DNA of 22,282 nucleotides from an uncultured Oscillospiraceae bacterium (lineage in GTDB: Bacteria; Bacillota; Clostridia; Oscillospirales; Oscillospiraceae): the NCBI GenBank assembly GCA_934589835.1, contig CAKTOK010000025.1, forward strand, positions 1 to 22,282, given 5' to 3'. Below the pieces are notes generated by a model, which saw only the letters and a program-made list of their open reading frames with translations, was not told where the DNA came from and did no database searches. The number at the start of each line of letters is the position of its first letter. The first letter of the stretch is position 1. Both the position numbers and the translations under genes were made by a program. Shown in pieces: positions 6,955 through 16,691 of this stretch.

Positions 6955-8898
6955 ATGGCCATTGTAAAGATGAAGCGCCTGCAGGTGCTGGCACTGGAGC
7001 GGGACCACGACAGGATGCTCCGGCAGCTCCAGCACATGGGCTGTCTGGAGATCAGTGAGCCGGACGCCCAGACGCTTCCCGACACGCTGCGCCGATGCGA
7101 TACAGCGACGGCGGATTGTCTGGCCCGTCAGCGGCAGCTGCAAACGGCCATTGACACCCTGCGCCGCACGGCGCCGCCGGTCAAGACCGGTCTGCTGACG
7201 CCGCGAAAGCCCATCTCCGAGGCGGACTATCTGGACGATGCGGCGCTGGCAGAGGAGCTGGAGACGGCCCAGCGCGTCAACGAGCTGGCGGCGGAGCTGA
7301 ACCGTCTGACCGCCCGGGAGACGCAGCTGCGCGGCGAACAGGCGGCCCTGCGGCCGTGGCGGAGTCTGGACATCCCCATGGAGCTGACGGAAACGCGCTG
7401 GACGGATGTGACCGCCGGTACGCTGCCCCCCTTCGCCCACTGGGACGAGGTGCAGGGCGCACTGGCGGCGGCGGTGCCGGAGGCGGAGGCGTATTCGCTG
7501 TACGCCGACAGGGAGCAGCAATGCATCCTGCTCCTGACCCATAAGAGTGTGACGGCTCAGGCGCTGGAGCTGCTGCGCGGCTTCGGCTTCGCCGCCGGAC
7601 AGCTGAAGGGCCGGCGCGGCACGCCGGAGGAGAATCTGACGGCGCTGGAGGATGCGCTGGCGCAGACGGCGCAGGCAAAGGAGACGGCCCGTCAGGCCCT
7701 GACCGCGCTGGGCGGGCGGCTGCCGGACCTGCAGCTTTGCAGCGACCGGCTGGGCTCCCTGCTCATGCGGGAGGAGAACCGGAGACGGCTGCTGACCGAT
7801 GGGTGCATCGTGGCCTTTGACGGCTGGGTACCGGCGGCAAAGGCGTCGAGGCTCACGGCGTGGCTGGACACGCTGGACTGTGCCTACGACCTGCGGGACC
7901 CCACGGCGGAGGAGATTCCCGACGTGCCGGTGGCCCTGCATGGCAACGTGCTGACCCGCTCCATGAACTGCATTACCGAGCAGTATTCCATGCCCGCCTA
8001 CGACGGCGTGGACCCCAACCCCATCATGGCCCCGTTTTTCATCTTCTTTTTCGGCATGATGATGGCGGACATGGGCTACGGGCTGGCCATGATCGTGGGT
8101 TCCCTGCTCTTCCTGAAGAAAAAGCGGCCCGACGACCGGAGCTTCATGGAGATGATCTTCTGGTGCGGCATTATGACGTTTGTCTTTGGCGCGCTGACCG
8201 GCGGCTTTCTGGGAGACTTCATCCCTCAGCTGTGCAAGCTCATCGATCCGGCCAGCACCGTGGCGCTGCCGGCGCTGTTTGACCCGCTGAACGATACCAT
8301 GGCCATCATGGTGGGCTCGCTGGTGCTGGGCGCGATCCAGGTGTTCACGGGCATGGCCGTCAGCGTGGTGGAGAAGTGCCGGAACGGCCATTTCCCCGAC
8401 GCGCTGTTCGATGAGATCACATGGTGGATCATTCTGGCAGGCGGCGCTATGGCGCTGCTGGATGTGGGCAGCGTCGGCGGCGTACCGGTGGTGCTGTGCA
8501 TCGGCGGCGTGATGCTGCTGTACGGCGCGGGCCGGGGCAAGAAGGGCTTCGGCAAGGTCACCGGCGTGGTGGCCGCCGTGTACAACGGCGTCACCGGCTT
8601 TTTCAGCGATATTCTGTCCTATGTGCGTCTGATGGCGCTGATGCTGTCCGGCGCGGTGCTGGCGCAGGTATTCAATATGCTGGGCGCTACCACCGGCAAC
8701 ATCGTGACGTTCGTCATCATCTCGCTGGTGGGCAACACCCTGAATCTGGCGCTGAACCTGCTGGGCTGCTACGTCCACGATATGCGTTTGCAATTTCTGG
8801 AATTCTTCGGGCGTTTTTACAAGGACGGCGGCAAGGCATTCCGTCCCCTGTGTATGCAATCCAACTATGTAGAGATCGTGAAGGAGGAACATGAGTAA
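6955..8898 (+). CDS. ntpI: V-type ATPase subunit I (a subunit)
   Basis: Stator membrane subunit that forms the ion half-channels against the proteolipid ring. Of 647 residues, the first ~345 are cytosolic and partly coiled coil. The rest holds about seven or eight transmembrane segments, starting with the family signature FFGMMMADMGYGL. Two conserved membrane arginines are visible: R558 in SYVRLMAL and R611 in MRLQFLEFF, the positions that face the ring glutamate in this family. The start directly abuts the previous stop, with AAAAGGTGG upstream. The stop codon TAA overlaps the next ATG by one base (TAATG), indicating translational coupling. Confidence 0.95.
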   Translation: MAIVKMKRLQVLALERDHDRMLRQLQHMGCLEISEPDAQTLPDTLRRCDTATADCLARQRQLQTAIDTLRRTAPPVKTGLLTPRKPISEADYLDDAALAEELETAQRVNELAAELNRLTARETQLRGEQAALRPWRSLDIPMELTETRWTDVTAGTLPPFAHWDEVQGALAAAVPEAEAYSLYADREQQCILLLTHKSVTAQALELLRGFGFAAGQLKGRRGTPEENLTALEDALAQTAQAKETARQALTALGGRLPDLQLCSDRLGSLLMREENRRRLLTDGCIVAFDGWVPAAKASRLTAWLDTLDCAYDLRDPTAEEIPDVPVALHGNVLTRSMNCITEQYSMPAYDGVDPNPIMAPFFIFFFGMMMADMGYGLAMIVGSLLFLKKKRPDDRSFMEMIFWCGIMTFVFGALTGGFLGDFIPQLCKLIDPASTVALPALFDPLNDTMAIMVGSLVLGAIQVFTGMAVSVVEKCRNGHFPDALFDEITWWIILAGGAMALLDVGSVGGVPVVLCIGGVMLLYGAGRGKKGFGKVTGVVAAVYNGVTGFFSDILSYVRLMALMLSGAVLAQVFNMLGATTGNIVTFVIISLVGNTLNLALNLLGCYVHDMRLQFLEFFGRFYKDGGKAFRPLCMQSNYVEIVKEEHE

Positions 8899-9386
8899 TG
8901 AGTATTCTTGAATCCATCGGCGGACTGGGTTTCGCCATTCTGGGCGCGGCGCTGACCGCCGGCCTGTGCTGCATCGGCTCCGCCAAGGGTACCGGCATGG
9001 TGGGTGAGGCCGCCGCCGGTCTGACCAGTGAGGATCCCGATAAGTCCACCAAATGCCTGATCCTACAGGTGCTGCCCGGCACCCAGGGTCTGTACGGCTT
9101 CGTGGCGCTGTTCCTGGTACTGGGCCAGGTGGGCGTGCTCAGCGGCAGCGCCGTGGACATCACCCTGTCCCAGGGCCTGTCCTTCTTCGCCGCCTGTCTG
9201 CCCATTATGCTGGGCGGCTGGCTCAGCGCCATCTTCCAGGGCCGTGTGGCCGCCGCCTCCATCAACATCGTGGCCAAGCGTCCGGAGGCCGCCACCAAGG
9301 GCATCATCTACTGCGGCATCGTGGAGTTCTACGCCATTTTGTCGCTGGTGGCCACCATCATGATCTCCCTGAACATTCTGAAGTAA
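8898..9386 (+). CDS. ntpK: V-type ATPase proteolipid subunit K (Na+-type pattern)
   Basis: Rotor ring subunit. At 162 residues it is the duplicated, four-helix form of the c subunit: two helical hairpins, with G-rich first helices in both halves. Only the second hairpin carries the ion-binding carboxylate, E143 in VEFYAIL. The other ligand positions described for E. hirae NtpK also appear: L59, T62 and Q63 in LPGTQGLYGF, and Q114 in FQGRV. The Q-to-E spacing of 29 equals that of E. hirae (Q110, E139). This supports Na+ rather than H+ coupling, by family analogy. The start overlaps the ntpI stop. Confidence 0.95.
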   Translation: MSILESIGGLGFAILGAALTAGLCCIGSAKGTGMVGEAAAGLTSEDPDKSTKCLILQVLPGTQGLYGFVALFLVLGQVGVLSGSAVDITLSQGLSFFAACLPIMLGGWLSAIFQGRVAAASINIVAKRPEAATKGIIYCGIVEFYAILSLVATIMISLNILK

Positions 9387-9399
9387 GGCGGGTGCCGCT

Positions 9400-9984
9400 A
9401 TGAACGGACTGGAAAAGATCGTTGCCCGCATGGAGGCGGATACACAGGCGGCGTGCGACGCGCTGGCTGCCAGCGCCGCCGAAAATGCCGCCGCCATCCT
9501 CCGGGACTGTCAGGCGCAGGCGGACGCGGCGGCACAGGACAGCGCCCAGCGTGCGGCGGCACAGGCCGCCGCGCATCTGGAGCATCTCAACGGCAGCAGC
9601 CAGCTGGCCTGCCGGCAGCGTGTGCTGGCCGCCAAGCAGCAGCTCATCGACGAGGCCTTCGCCCGCACGGCGCAGGCACTGACCGCGCTGCCGCAGGCGG
9701 AGTACGTCGACCTGCTGGCGTCGCTGGCCGCCGAAAACGGCAGCGGCGACGAGGAGCTACTGCTGTCCAAGACCGACCGGGACGCCGTGGGCGCGGCGGT
9801 GGTGGAGGCCGCCAACGCCAAAAAGCCCGGCGCCGCCTTCCGCCTGTCCGAGGAGACCCGTGACACCGGCGGCGGACTGGTGCTGCGGCGGGGACGGGTG
9901 GAGCTGAATTGCAGCTTCACGGAAAAGCTTCGCCAGCTGCGGCAGGAGGAGTCCTCCGCCGTAGCACAGCTGTTATTTGACTGA
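9400..9984 (+). CDS. ntpE: V-type ATPase subunit E (peripheral stalk)
   Basis: A 194-residue soluble stator protein. The N-terminal half (about 1-90) is a long Ala/Gln/Asp-rich helix expected to pair with the small G/H subunit. The C-terminal globular part has the typical glycine turn and strand DTGGGLVLRRGRVELNCSF, followed by a helical tail. Length and position between K and C fit the family exactly. ATG at 9400 is 13 bases after the ntpK stop; the ribosome binding site (AAGGCGGG) is modest. Confidence 0.92.
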   Translation: MNGLEKIVARMEADTQAACDALAASAAENAAAILRDCQAQADAAAQDSAQRAAAQAAAHLEHLNGSSQLACRQRVLAAKQQLIDEAFARTAQALTALPQAEYVDLLASLAAENGSGDEELLLSKTDRDAVGAAVVEAANAKKPGAAFRLSEETRDTGGGLVLRRGRVELNCSFTEKLRQLRQEESSAVAQLLFD

Positions 9985-9998
9985 AAGGGGGCGACCCT

Positions 9999-10982
9999 TT
10001 GACTAAGCGCAGAAAGGACACGGACTACCTGTTCCTCTCCGCCCGCATCCGGAGCCTGGAGCGAAACCTGCTGACCGCCCAGCGGCTGGAGCAGCTTTTG
10101 CAGGCGCCGTCGGCGGAGAGCTGCTCCCAGCTATTGTCCGACCTGGGGTATGACCCCATCCGGGACGAGGCCACCTTACAGGCGAGCCTGAAAAAGCAGC
10201 GGGAGGACGTATTCGCCGAGCTGGAGCGGTTCATGCCGGAGAAGGAGCTGCTGGACGTGTTCCGCATCAAATATGACTACCACAACATCAAGGTGCTGCT
10301 GAAGGCGCCGGAGGGCGCGGAGCGTCTGCTGATGGACGCCGGCACCATCCCCGCCGGGGACTTACAGCGGCAGTACGCCGACAGCGGCAGCTGGCAGTTC
10401 CTCCCCGGCGACATGGCTGCCGCCGCCGAAAAGGCCGCCCAGCTTCTGGCGGAGACGGGCAGCGCCCAGCGCAGCGACTGTGTGCTGGACCGCGCCTGCT
10501 TTGCACAGCTGGAAAAGCTGGCGGCAGACAGCCGCTGCGGCTACCTCCAGCGCTATGTCCGCGCCACGATCGACGCCGCCAACCTCCGCTCACTGGTGCG
10601 GACGGAGCGGCTGCACATGGACCCCGGCTTTTTGCAGGAGGTGCTGTTCGAGGGCGGCAGCGTGCCGGTGGACACCCTCCGTGCCGGCGTCGGAAACGGC
10701 GTGGCCGCCCTGTTCCGCAGCACGGCGCTGCGGGAGGCGGCGGAGGAGGGCGAGGCGGCCGTCAAGGGCGGCAGCCTGACAGCCTTTGAAAAGGCCTGCG
10801 ACAACGCGGTGCTGAAAACCGCCGCCGGCGCGCGGCAGGTACCCTTCGGGGTGGAGGTGGCGCTGGGCTACCTCATCGCCAAGGAGGCGGAGTGGACGGC
10901 TGTGCGCATCGTCATGGCCGGGCGTCTGGCGGGTCTGAGCGCCGACGCCATACGGGAAAGGCTGCGTGATGCATATGTATAA
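9999..10982 (+). CDS. ntpC: V-type ATPase subunit C (d-type central stalk cap)
   Basis: A 327-residue helical protein that sits on the proteolipid ring and couples it to the central axle. The signature ELLDVFRIKYDYHNIKVLLK near residues 75-95 is typical of the vATP-synt_AC39 family, and the C terminus resembles the family's ending with an extended helix. The start is TTG at 9999, with GAAAGGGGG 7 bases upstream; no nearby ATG fits. The end overlaps the subunit F gene by 14 bases, so the two are translationally coupled. Confidence 0.93.
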   Translation: MTKRRKDTDYLFLSARIRSLERNLLTAQRLEQLLQAPSAESCSQLLSDLGYDPIRDEATLQASLKKQREDVFAELERFMPEKELLDVFRIKYDYHNIKVLLKAPEGAERLLMDAGTIPAGDLQRQYADSGSWQFLPGDMAAAAEKAAQLLAETGSAQRSDCVLDRACFAQLEKLAADSRCGYLQRYVRATIDAANLRSLVRTERLHMDPGFLQEVLFEGGSVPVDTLRAGVGNGVAALFRSTALREAAEEGEAAVKGGSLTAFEKACDNAVLKTAAGARQVPFGVEVALGYLIAKEAEWTAVRIVMAGRLAGLSADAIRERLRDAYV

Positions 10983-11283
10983 GATCGCCGTACTGGGCGA
11001 CCGCGACAGTGTGCTGGGCTTCCGGGCACTGGGGCTGGACGTGTTCTTCGCCGACGATGCCGAGACGGGCCGCAAGACCCTGCACCGTCTGGCGCAGGAG
11101 AGCTACGCCGTGGTCTATGTGACGGAGCAGCTGGCACAGGATATGACGGCGGAGATCGCCCGCTATCAGGATGATATGCTGCCCGCCGTCATCCTCATCC
11201 CCGGCAAGGGCGGCGCACTGGGTCTGGCGGACCGGGCGCTGCACGCGGCGGTGGAACGCGCCGTGGGCGCGGATATTTCCTGA
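10969..11283 (+). CDS. ntpG: V-type ATPase subunit F (central axle)
   Basis: A 104-residue protein with the F-subunit pattern: [21 protein letters not shown] at the N terminus, then [11 protein letters not shown], then AVILIPG. It forms a small Rossmann-like fold that binds subunit D in the rotating axle (called NtpG in E. hirae, AtpF or NtpF elsewhere). Candidate starts are GTG 10966, ATG 10969 and ATG 10975. ATG 10969 is preferred because GGGAAAGG ends 7 bases upstream. Confidence 0.92.
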   Translation: MHMYKIAVLGDRDSVLGFRALGLDVFFADDAETGRKTLHRLAQESYAVVYVTEQLAQDMTAEIARYQDDMLPAVILIPGKGGALGLADRALHAAVERAVGADIS

Positions 11284-11296
11284 AAGGAGCAAGAGA

Positions 11297-13069
11297 ATGG
11301 GTAAGATCATCAAAGTCTCCGGCCCGCTGGTGGTGGCCGACGGCATGGCGGACGCCAGCATGGCGGATGTGGTGCGCGTAGGCCCCCAGCATCTGATCGG
11401 AGAGATCCTGAATATGACCGGCGACCGGGCCTCCATTCAGGTATACGAGGAGACGTCCGGCCTCGGCCCGGGCGCGGAGGTGTCCACCACCGGCGCGCCC
11501 CTCAGCGTGGAGCTGGGTCCGGGCCTCATTGAGAACATTTACGACGGCATCCAGCGCCCGCTGGAGGAGATCGTGCGCCGCGTGGGCGCCAACATCACCC
11601 GCGGTATTCAGGTGCCGCCGCTGGATCGTGAAAGGCTGTGGGCCTTTACCCCCACGGCAGCCGCAGGCGATGTCGTCACCGGCGGCGATGTGCTGGGCAC
11701 CGTGCCGGAAACGGAATCGGTGCTGCACAAGATCATGGTCCCCAACGGCGTCTCCGGCACGGTGGAATGGCTGGCGGAGGCGGGGCCGTACAGCATCACC
11801 CAGCCCATCGCCCGCATCCGCACGGCGGACGGCGCGGTACGGGAGCTGACCATGGTGCAGAAATGGCCGGTCCGCGTGGGCCGTCCCTATCAGAAGAAAT
11901 TCCCGCCGGAGAAGCCGCTGCAGTCCGGCCAGCGCGTCATCGACACCATGTTTCCCATCGCCAAGGGCGGCACCGCCGCCGTGCCAGGCCCCTTCGGCTC
12001 CGGCAAGACCGTGGTGCAGCACCAGCTGGCCAAGTGGGCGGATGTGGACATCGTGGTCTACATCGGCTGCGGCGAGCGGGGCAACGAGATGACCGACGTG
12101 CTCCGTGAGTTTCCGGAGCTGACCGACCCCCGCACCGGCGAGAGCCTGATGAAGCGGACGGTGCTGATCGCCAACACCTCCGATATGCCGGTGGCCGCCC
12201 GCGAGGCGTCCGTCTATACCGGCATCACCATCGCCGAGTATTTCCGCGACATGGGCTACGATGTGGCCGTCATTGCCGACTCCACCTCCCGCTGGGCCGA
12301 GGCCCTGCGCGAGATGTCCGGCCGCCTGGAGGAGATGCCGGGCGAGGAGGGCTACCCCGCGTATCTGGCCTCCCGTCTGGCCCAGTTCTATGAGCGGGCC
12401 GGCGTGGTCCAGTGCATGGGCACGGAGGCGCGCACCGGTTCCCTCACCGCCGTGGGCGCGGTATCGCCCCCGGGCGGCGACCTCTCCGAGCCGGTGGCGC
12501 AGGCCACCATGCGGATCGTAAAGGTGTTCTGGTCACTGGATGCGTCGCTGGCCTATCGCCGCCACTTCCCTGCCATCAACTGGCTGAACTCCTATTCCCT
12601 GTATCTGGATGCGGTGGCGCCGTGGTTCGACACACACATGGGGCCGGACTTCATGCGAAACCGCAACCGCGCCATGCATCTTTTGCAGGAGGAGAACGAG
12701 CTGAACGAGATCGTGCAGCTGGTGGGCAAGGATTCCCTGTCCCCCAAGGATCAGCTGACGCTGGAGATCGCCCGTATGCTGCGGGAGGACTTCCTCCAGC
12801 AGAACGCCTTTATGGACGTGGATTCCTATTCCAGCTTTGACCGGCAAATGCGTCTGCTGTCGCTGATCCTGCACTATGAGGATCTGTGCCGCGACGCCAT
12901 CGGCAAGGGCGTGGCGCTGGCGTCTCTGTTCGCCATTCCCGCCCGGGAGCGGCTGGGCTGGGCCAAGTACGCCGCCGCCGAGGAATACGCCGCCAACTAT
13001 GCCAAGGTATCCGAGGAAATGGACGGTGAGATCGCCGATCTGGTGAAGAAAGCAGGTGAGGACGCATGA
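11297..13069 (+). CDS. ntpA: V-type ATPase catalytic subunit A
   Basis: Catalytic nucleotide-binding subunit of the A3B3 head. Of 590 residues, the N-terminal beta barrel begins [14 protein letters not shown]. The non-homologous bulge region unique to A subunits follows. The Walker A loop GPFGSGKT has its lysine at K237, and the catalytic glutamate lies in GCGERGNEM near residue 260. [11 protein letters not shown] and [16 protein letters not shown] are standard family strings. ATG at 11297 has AAAGGAG at 11283-11289; an upstream extension of 42 codons lies inside the F gene and is rejected. The stop overlaps the subunit B start (ATGA). Confidence 0.98.
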   Translation: MGKIIKVSGPLVVADGMADASMADVVRVGPQHLIGEILNMTGDRASIQVYEETSGLGPGAEVSTTGAPLSVELGPGLIENIYDGIQRPLEEIVRRVGANITRGIQVPPLDRERLWAFTPTAAAGDVVTGGDVLGTVPETESVLHKIMVPNGVSGTVEWLAEAGPYSITQPIARIRTADGAVRELTMVQKWPVRVGRPYQKKFPPEKPLQSGQRVIDTMFPIAKGGTAAVPGPFGSGKTVVQHQLAKWADVDIVVYIGCGERGNEMTDVLREFPELTDPRTGESLMKRTVLIANTSDMPVAAREASVYTGITIAEYFRDMGYDVAVIADSTSRWAEALREMSGRLEEMPGEEGYPAYLASRLAQFYERAGVVQCMGTEARTGSLTAVGAVSPPGGDLSEPVAQATMRIVKVFWSLDASLAYRRHFPAINWLNSYSLYLDAVAPWFDTHMGPDFMRNRNRAMHLLQEENELNEIVQLVGKDSLSPKDQLTLEIARMLREDFLQQNAFMDVDSYSSFDRQMRLLSLILHYEDLCRDAIGKGVALASLFAIPARERLGWAKYAAAEEYAANYAKVSEEMDGEIADLVKKAGEDA

Positions 13070-14442
13070 TGAAGGAATACCGCACCATCCACGAGGTGTC
13101 CGGCCCCCTGATGGTGGTGGAGCACGTGGAGGGCGTCACCTATGACGAGCTGGCAGAGATCCAGCTCCACAACGGCGAGGTCCGCCGCTGCAAGGTGCTG
13201 GAGGTCAACGGCGACCGCGCCGTGGTCCAGCTGTTCGACTCCTCCGCCGGCATCAATCTGCGGGACGCCAAGATCCGGTTTCTGGGGCACCCTTTGCAGC
13301 TGGGCGTGTCCGCCGATATGCTGGGCCGCGTGTTCAACGGCATGGGCGAGCCCATCGACGGCGGTCCCGCGCTGCTGGCCGACAAATATATGGACATCAA
13401 CGGCCTGCCCATGAACCCTGCTGCCCGCGACTATCCCAATGAGTTCATCCAGACCGGCATCAGCACCATCGACGGGCTGAACACGCTGGTCCGCGGCCAG
13501 AAGCTGCCCATCTTCTCCGGCTCCGGCCTGCCCCACGCCAATCTGGCGGCCCAGATCGCCCGTCAGGCCAAGGTGCTGGACGACAGCTCCAACTTCGCCG
13601 TGGTGTTCGCCGCCATCGGCATCACCTTCGAGGAGTCGGAGTTCTTCGTCCGGGAGTTCAAGCGTACCGGCGCCATCCAGCGCACGGTGCTGTTCACCAA
13701 TCTGGCCAACGACCCCGCCGTGGAGCGTATCGCCACCCCCCGCATGGCGCTGACCGCCGCCGAGTATCTGGCGTTTGAGAAGGAGATGCACGTGCTGGTG
13801 ATCCTGACGGACATCACCAACTACGCCGAGGCGCTGCGTGAGGTGTCCGCCGCCAAGAAGGAGGTCCCCGGCCGCCGCGGCTATCCTGGCTACCTCTACA
13901 CCGACCTTGCCAGTCTGTACGAGCGGGCCGGGCGGAAGCTGGGCTGCAAGGGCTCCATCACCATGATCCCCATCCTGACCATGCCGGAGGACGACAAGAC
14001 CCACCCCATCCCCGACCTGACCGGCTATATCACCGAGGGGCAGATCATCCTCAGCCGCGACCTGTACCGCAAGAATATCCTGCCGCCGGTGGACGTGCTG
14101 CCCAGCCTGTCCCGTCTGAAGGACAAGGGCGTGGGTGCCGGGAAGACCCGGGAGGATCACGCCCCCACCATGAACCAGCTGTTCGCCGCCTACGCCAGCG
14201 GCAAGGAGGCCAAGGAGCTGATGACCATTCTGGGCGAGGCCGCCCTCAGCCCCACCGACCTGCTGTACGCCAAATTCGCCGACGAGTTTGAAAAGCGCTA
14301 TGTCTCGCAGGGCTTCGACGAGAACCGCACCATCGAGGAGACGCTGGATCTTGGCTGGGAGCTGCTGCGTATGCTGCCCAGAAGCGAGCTCAAGCGCATC
14401 AAGCCGGAGATGCTGGACAAGTACCTGCCGGAAAAGGAGTGA
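13066..14442 (+). CDS. ntpB: V-type ATPase regulatory subunit B
   Basis: Non-catalytic partner of subunit A in the head, 458 residues. It begins with [15 protein letters not shown], and the sequence at the place of the A-subunit Walker loop reads [18 protein letters not shown], lacking the GKT motif as expected for B. The family strings SLYERAGR and [15 protein letters not shown] follow, and the C-terminal helical domain is complete. ATG 13066 overlaps the ntpA stop; ATG 13069 is equally possible. AGGTGAGG lies upstream inside ntpA. Confidence 0.98.
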   Translation: MMKEYRTIHEVSGPLMVVEHVEGVTYDELAEIQLHNGEVRRCKVLEVNGDRAVVQLFDSSAGINLRDAKIRFLGHPLQLGVSADMLGRVFNGMGEPIDGGPALLADKYMDINGLPMNPAARDYPNEFIQTGISTIDGLNTLVRGQKLPIFSGSGLPHANLAAQIARQAKVLDDSSNFAVVFAAIGITFEESEFFVREFKRTGAIQRTVLFTNLANDPAVERIATPRMALTAAEYLAFEKEMHVLVILTDITNYAEALREVSAAKKEVPGRRGYPGYLYTDLASLYERAGRKLGCKGSITMIPILTMPEDDKTHPIPDLTGYITEGQIILSRDLYRKNILPPVDVLPSLSRLKDKGVGAGKTREDHAPTMNQLFAAYASGKEAKELMTILGEAALSPTDLLYAKFADEFEKRYVSQGFDENRTIEETLDLGWELLRMLPRSELKRIKPEMLDKYLPEKE

Positions 14443-14448
14443 CCGCCT

Positions 14449-15099
14449 ATGGCCGGAAAAACTGTCAATCCCACCCGCATGGAGCTGACGCGGCTGAAGG
14501 GCCGTCTCAAGACGGCCCGCCGCGGTCACAAGCTGCTGAAGGATAAGCGGGACGAGCTGATGAAGCAGTTTCTGGAGATCGTCCGCCGCAACCGGCAGCT
14601 CCGCGCCAAGGTGGAGCAGGGGCTGAAGGAGGCCAACGATGCCTTCACCGTGGCCGCCGCCGTCATGGGACCGGAGATGCTGGAGCAGTCGCTGCTGCGG
14701 CCCCAGCGCTCCGTGTCGCTGGACGTGGACGCCCGGAACATCATGAGCGTCAACGTGCCGGTGTTCACGTTCCACACCGAGGGCGGCGAGGGCTCCCTCC
14801 TGCCCTACGGCTTCGCCCAGACCAGCGGTGAGCTGGACGCGGCGCTGGAGAAGATGCAAGAGGTGTTCGCCGATATGCTGGAGCTGGCGCAGGTGGAGAA
14901 ATCCATGCAGCTGCTGGCGCAGGACATCGAAAAGACACGCCGCCGCGTCAACGCGCTGGAGTATGTGATGATCCCGGAGACGGAGAAGAACATCCGCTAC
15001 ATCACCATGAAGCTGGACGAGAACGAGCGCGGCAACACCACCCGGCTGATGAAGGTCAAGGATATGGTCTTGCAGGACGCCCATCATTATCAGCCGTAA
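14449..15099 (+). CDS. ntpD: V-type ATPase subunit D (central axle)
   Basis: A 216-residue, mostly coiled-coil protein that forms the rotating shaft inside the A3B3 head. The N terminus (VNPTRMELTRLKGRLKTARRG) and the C-terminal helix with RRRVNALEYVMIPETEKNI are hallmark strings of the family. ATG 14449 has AAGGAG in the end of ntpB about 10 bases upstream. It is the last gene of the operon, which therefore holds all nine core subunits (H/G, I, K, E, C, F, A, B, D) and no extra transport gene such as E. hirae ntpJ. Confidence 0.97.
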   Translation: MAGKTVNPTRMELTRLKGRLKTARRGHKLLKDKRDELMKQFLEIVRRNRQLRAKVEQGLKEANDAFTVAAAVMGPEMLEQSLLRPQRSVSLDVDARNIMSVNVPVFTFHTEGGEGSLLPYGFAQTSGELDAALEKMQEVFADMLELAQVEKSMQLLAQDIEKTRRRVNALEYVMIPETEKNIRYITMKLDENERGNTTRLMKVKDMVLQDAHHYQP

Positions 15100-15105
15100 G
15101 CACAC

Positions 15106-15141
15106 AAAAAAAAAGAGAACCGCTCTGCGGTTCTCTTTTTT
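15106..15141. terminator. Bidirectional terminator after the V-ATPase operon
   Basis: GAGAACCGC (15115-15123) pairs with GCGGTTCTC (15127-15135) around TCT. It is preceded by a run of nine A residues and followed by six T residues. The A/T runs extend the stem, and both convergent operons can use it. Confidence 0.92.
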
Positions 15142-15146
15142 CTCAT

Positions 15147-15168
15147 ATGCGTCTATTATGCGTCTATT
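15147..15168. repeat. Tandem 11-base repeat
   Basis: ATGCGTCTATT occurs twice in direct tandem, between the terminator and the end of the convergent membrane-protein gene. No function can be assigned. Confidence 0.6.
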
Positions 15169-15182
15169 CGCCGTCGTCGCCG

Positions 15183-16691
15183 TTACCAGAATTTTTGGAC
15201 GTAGCCCATATACCGGGTGCAGGCGCCGCGATCCCCCATTCCCCAGCGCAGCATCGAGCCGTCAAAGGGGTAAACGGGCTTGCTCTGCCGGGTATAGTTG
15301 CCATAGCTGGTCAGCACCCACGCATCGCCGCCGCAGAACGCATCGTAGAGCATATACATCCTGACATCGCCTGCGCCGGACGGCCTTGTCCACTGTGCAT
15401 CGAAGGACGCCCGCCGGTCGGTACCGAAGAAGCCCGTGACCTGCCGGTCATCATACGCCAGGCCGTGCAGCGCCGCCGCCTGCGCCGTCCCCCGCCGGGT
15501 ACACAGCACCCGTCCGCTGCAAAGGGTACCGGGCCGCCAGCTGTTCTCCATCTTCCACACCGGCCAGACGGTCATGCCCTCGGTATACCGGGAGCTGGGC
15601 TGGGTGTCGTAGTACAGGTGGTGGATCACGATATAGTGCTTTTCGCCGTCTGCGCCCGCCAGCTCCACCGCCACGCTGGTCATGGTCTGCTCCAGCGTGT
15701 CAAAGGCCCGGTAGACGTAGGTATAGGAGCGGGTACCGTCATCGTGCTTGGTGGTGATGGTGCGGTCGTACCGCAGCACACGGAGCGGGTCCTCGCCCAA
15801 ATAGTGCTCCAGGACGATCTCCCGGTATTTTGTCTGGCTGTACAGCTTATCCTCGTTGACAAACACCGCCTTCGCGCCGGACATCGCCGCCACCTCCTCG
15901 GCGGTCAGGTCGTCCAGCACACGCCGCGGCATACCCAGCGCCAGCAGCTCCGCCCGGATCGTCTCGTCCTGCGGCGCGTCGCCGCGGGGCTGCCAGTCCA
16001 TGGGATACCGCTGCCCCAGCAGCATGGCCAGTATCACCGCCGCCAGCGTCACGCCCAGATAGCCCCACAGCACCGCCGCCAGCGAAAGGCGCACCGGCGC
16101 GGCGTGGATGGCGTAGCCGGTGTCCTCCAGCGAGCGGGAGAGCCTCACCAGATTCCGCAGGATCACGAGGTACACCGCCAGCACCGGCAGCACCAGCAGC
16201 CAGCCCTCCAGACCGACCATGGCCAGCGCCATCAGTACCGCGTAAAAGGCAGCCAGCACCCCGGCGGCGGGTGCGGACGGCTTCTCCGCACCGGCGGCGC
16301 GGGAGACGCCCACCATACCCCGCCACAGGGCGATCAGCGTCGCCTGCATCAGCGCCATATCCACATAGGCAAGCGCCGCCCCTCTCTCCACCGGCAGCGC
16401 CGCCAGCACCATGGCCGCGCCGCGCATGACAGCGGCGGCGATAGACAAGCCGTAGGCCCACCGCAATGCGCTGTTCTCCCGCCGCAGCGTGCGGAAGCCC
16501 AGCACCAGCAGGATGCAGCCCAACGTGGGCAGGATGTAGTGCAGGTACAGAAGCTGCAGCGTCAGCGTCTTCAGGGCGATGCCCCACACCACGCAGCTCA
16601 TGGCGCTGCGCCACGGGCTGACATCCGCAGGCGGCGGCAAGGCGTCGGCGCCCTCTGTCAGCAGCGCGTCAAAGCGCAGATCGTCACTCAC
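15183..16691 (-). CDS. Polytopic membrane protein coupled to sigma factor (possible anti-sigma)
   Basis: A 502-residue protein without a family name I can assign. The N-terminal ~25 residues are soluble (DDLRFDALLTEG, PPPADVSPWRSAM). Several hydrophobic segments lie between about 30 and 240. The C-terminal ~260 residues appear to be a non-membrane domain rich in Trp, Tyr and Arg. The start is GTG 16691, because GGAGG of the Shine-Dalgarno lies 8 bases before it. A GTG at 16700 overlaps that same motif and is rejected. The start overlaps the sigma-factor stop by 8 bases, so the two are translationally coupled. A soluble N terminus plus membrane anchor next to an ECF-like sigma gene suggests an anti-sigma role. 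This is inference; no zinc-finger anti-sigma motif is visible. Confidence 0.8.
   Translation of the reverse strand: MSDDLRFDALLTEGADALPPPADVSPWRSAMSCVVWGIALKTLTLQLLYLHYILPTLGCILLVLGFRTLRRENSALRWAYGLSIAAAVMRGAAMVLAALPVERGAALAYVDMALMQATLIALWRGMVGVSRAAGAEKPSAPAAGVLAAFYAVLMALAMVGLEGWLLVLPVLAVYLVILRNLVRLSRSLEDTGYAIHAAPVRLSLAAVLWGYLGVTLAAVILAMLLGQRYPMDWQPRGDAPQDETIRAELLALGMPRRVLDDLTAEEVAAMSGAKAVFVNEDKLYSQTKYREIVLEHYLGEDPLRVLRYDRTITTKHDDGTRSYTYVYRAFDTLEQTMTSVAVELAGADGEKHYIVIHHLYYDTQPSSRYTEGMTVWPVWKMENSWRPGTLCSGRVLCTRRGTAQAAALHGLAYDDRQVTGFFGTDRRASFDAQWTRPSGAGDVRMYMLYDAFCGGDAWVLTSYGNYTRQSKPVYPFDGSMLRWGMGDRGACTRYMGYVQKFW

Noticed and set aside
6619..8892. 757-codon minus-strand frame opposite the subunit I gene
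   Set aside because: Arg/Gln/His-rich noise with no motif; the plus strand carries a full V-ATPase subunit in operon context.
12997..15105. 702-codon minus-strand frame opposite ntpB and ntpD
   Set aside because: Antisense shadow of two well-conserved genes; no recognisable protein signature.
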